From contig NC_017093.1 in assembly GCF_000284295.1 (NCBI RefSeq), positions 5,642,001 to 5,706,000 of the forward strand: 64,000 bases of DNA, read 5' to 3'. Under the pieces are notes generated by a model. That model saw only the letters and a program-made list of their open reading frames with translations, ran no database searches and was not told where the DNA came from. Each line of letters starts with the position of its first letter. Position 1 is the stretch's first letter. Shown in pieces: positions 63,348 to 64,000 of the stretch. A program made the translations under genes and the position numbers. This DNA is from Actinoplanes missouriensis 431. GTDB lineage: Bacteria > Actinomycetota > Actinomycetes > Mycobacteriales > Micromonosporaceae.

Positions 63348-63934
63348 AGAGTGGGCCGGCCCACCAGAGACGCCACGACCCGGGAGAACTCCTCCAGGCG
63401 GGCGATCTGGCCGGCGCCGCCGTCGTCGATGGTCTTGCCGAAGCGCAGCGCGTCGTGCCGCAGCGGCGCCCGGCCCTCGTCCTCGCCGACGCCGGGCGGC
63501 GGCACCGCGTCGTCCACCGAGCTGAGCAGCAGGTAGACGTCGATGCTGTCGACCCGGGCCTGACCGTTCGGCGTGCGGGTGAGCCGCCGCCGGCAGCCCA
63601 CCTCGGTGACCGTGGAGAGCGGCACCACCCGCAGCGACGACGTCATCGACCCGGCCGGCCCGTCGCCGGGCGCCACGTCCTCGCCGTGCCAGAGCACCAG
63701 GCGGCTGCCGTCGCAGACCACCACCTCCTGCCACACCCCGTTCACCTCGTTGACGAAGCGTTCCAGGGTGAAGCAGAGCACCGACGCGCCGCGCAGCACG
63801 CCGAACAGCGCCTCCAGGGCCACGTCGGGGTCGCGCAGGTAGGCCCGGGCCGCCGAGTCCAGGTCGGGGTAGGGCGACCAGTCGGGGAAGACCGCCGGCA
63901 TCTCGTTGCTGCCCCCGAACGGCGGTGAGCTCAT
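63344..63934 (-). CDS. Conserved actinobacterial hypothetical protein
   Basis: 196 residues, soluble, with no signal peptide. N-terminus MSSPPFGGSNEMPAVFPDW, then LFGVLRGASVLCFTLERFVNE, WQEVVVCDGSRLVLWHGEDVAP and a C-terminal RLEEFSRVVASLVGR. It looks like a small mixed alpha/beta domain. I think it belongs to an uncharacterised actinobacterial DUF (possibly DUF5998), not certainly. ATG 63934 is in good position; the gene upstream is outside the window. Stops of this gene and ferredoxin overlap in CTAG (63344-63347). Confidence 0.7.
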   Translation of the reverse strand: MSSPPFGGSNEMPAVFPDWSPYPDLDSAARAYLRDPDVALEALFGVLRGASVLCFTLERFVNEVNGVWQEVVVCDGSRLVLWHGEDVAPGDGPAGSMTSSLRVVPLSTVTEVGCRRRLTRTPNGQARVDSIDVYLLLSSVDDAVPPPGVGEDEGRAPLRHDALRFGKTIDDGGAGQIARLEEFSRVVASLVGRPTL

Positions 63935-64000
63935 GGTGCCCCTTCCCGGCGGTTGTCGGATCCGTTCGGAAACCTACCCGAGGTGACGACGCCGGTCACT

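Overview
This window is high-GC actinobacterial chromosome. It carries the complete Pup-proteasome locus (arc, dop, pup, prcB, prcA, pafA, pafB, pafC) next to tatA, tatC and helY, an order also known from mycobacteria. GTG/TTG starts, 4-base stop/start overlaps, AfsR/SARP and NB-ARC regulators, and a PknG/GlnH/GlnX operon fit a filamentous actinomycete, probably Micromonosporaceae (Actinoplanes-like). The species cannot be fixed from the sequence alone. I see no rRNA, tRNA, CRISPR array, insertion sequence or phage gene.

Layout. 1-3.3 kb: the end of a membrane protein and two tandem VirD4/TraG-like ATPases with altered ATP-binding motifs. 3.5-5 kb: a membrane diguanylate cyclase split by a one-base frameshift. 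5.3-10.7 kb: an AfsR/SARP regulator and a DrrAB-type ABC exporter. 11-17.4 kb: a DUF1028 protein, an FtsX-type ABC transporter and a divergent two-component system. 17.4-20.3 kb: an intradiol-dioxygenase-like protein without its iron ligands and an EAL-HDOD protein. 20.4-21.9 kb: a fatty-acid-CoA ligase.

22-31 kb holds the most interesting unit, seven tightly packed genes: GlnX-like membrane sensor, GlnH-like lipoprotein, an unknown helical protein, PknG, a PP2C phosphatase, a von Willebrand A protein and an FHA protein. Kinase, phosphatase and FHA protein all carry paired zinc-ribbon motifs. The set joins the PknG amino-acid-sensing operon of mycobacteria to a kinase/phosphatase/vWA triad resembling the TerY-P systems. 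I infer a complete write, erase and read phospho-signalling module fed by an extracellular amino acid.

31-42.6 kb is accessory: an XRE-NB-ARC-TPR regulator, an alpha/beta hydrolase, an MFS exporter behind a short leader peptide with a possible attenuator, a HupE-like/DUF3500 pair with a Gly-Met-rich insert, an IMPase-family phosphatase, a TetR-acyl-CoA-synthetase pair, and a STAS/HATPase partner-switch pair. 42.8-64 kb is mostly conserved housekeeping: helY, HAD hydrolase, diacylglycerol kinase, tatC/tatA, pafC/pafB, CDF transporter, DUF3866, O-methyltransferase, pafA, prcA/prcB, pup, dop, an inserted acyltransferase, arc and a divergent ferredoxin. Short tandem repeats (10, 13, 15, 18, 21, about 33 and 39 bp), several in frame, recur through the window. 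A roughly 50-bp intergenic repeat occurs twice.
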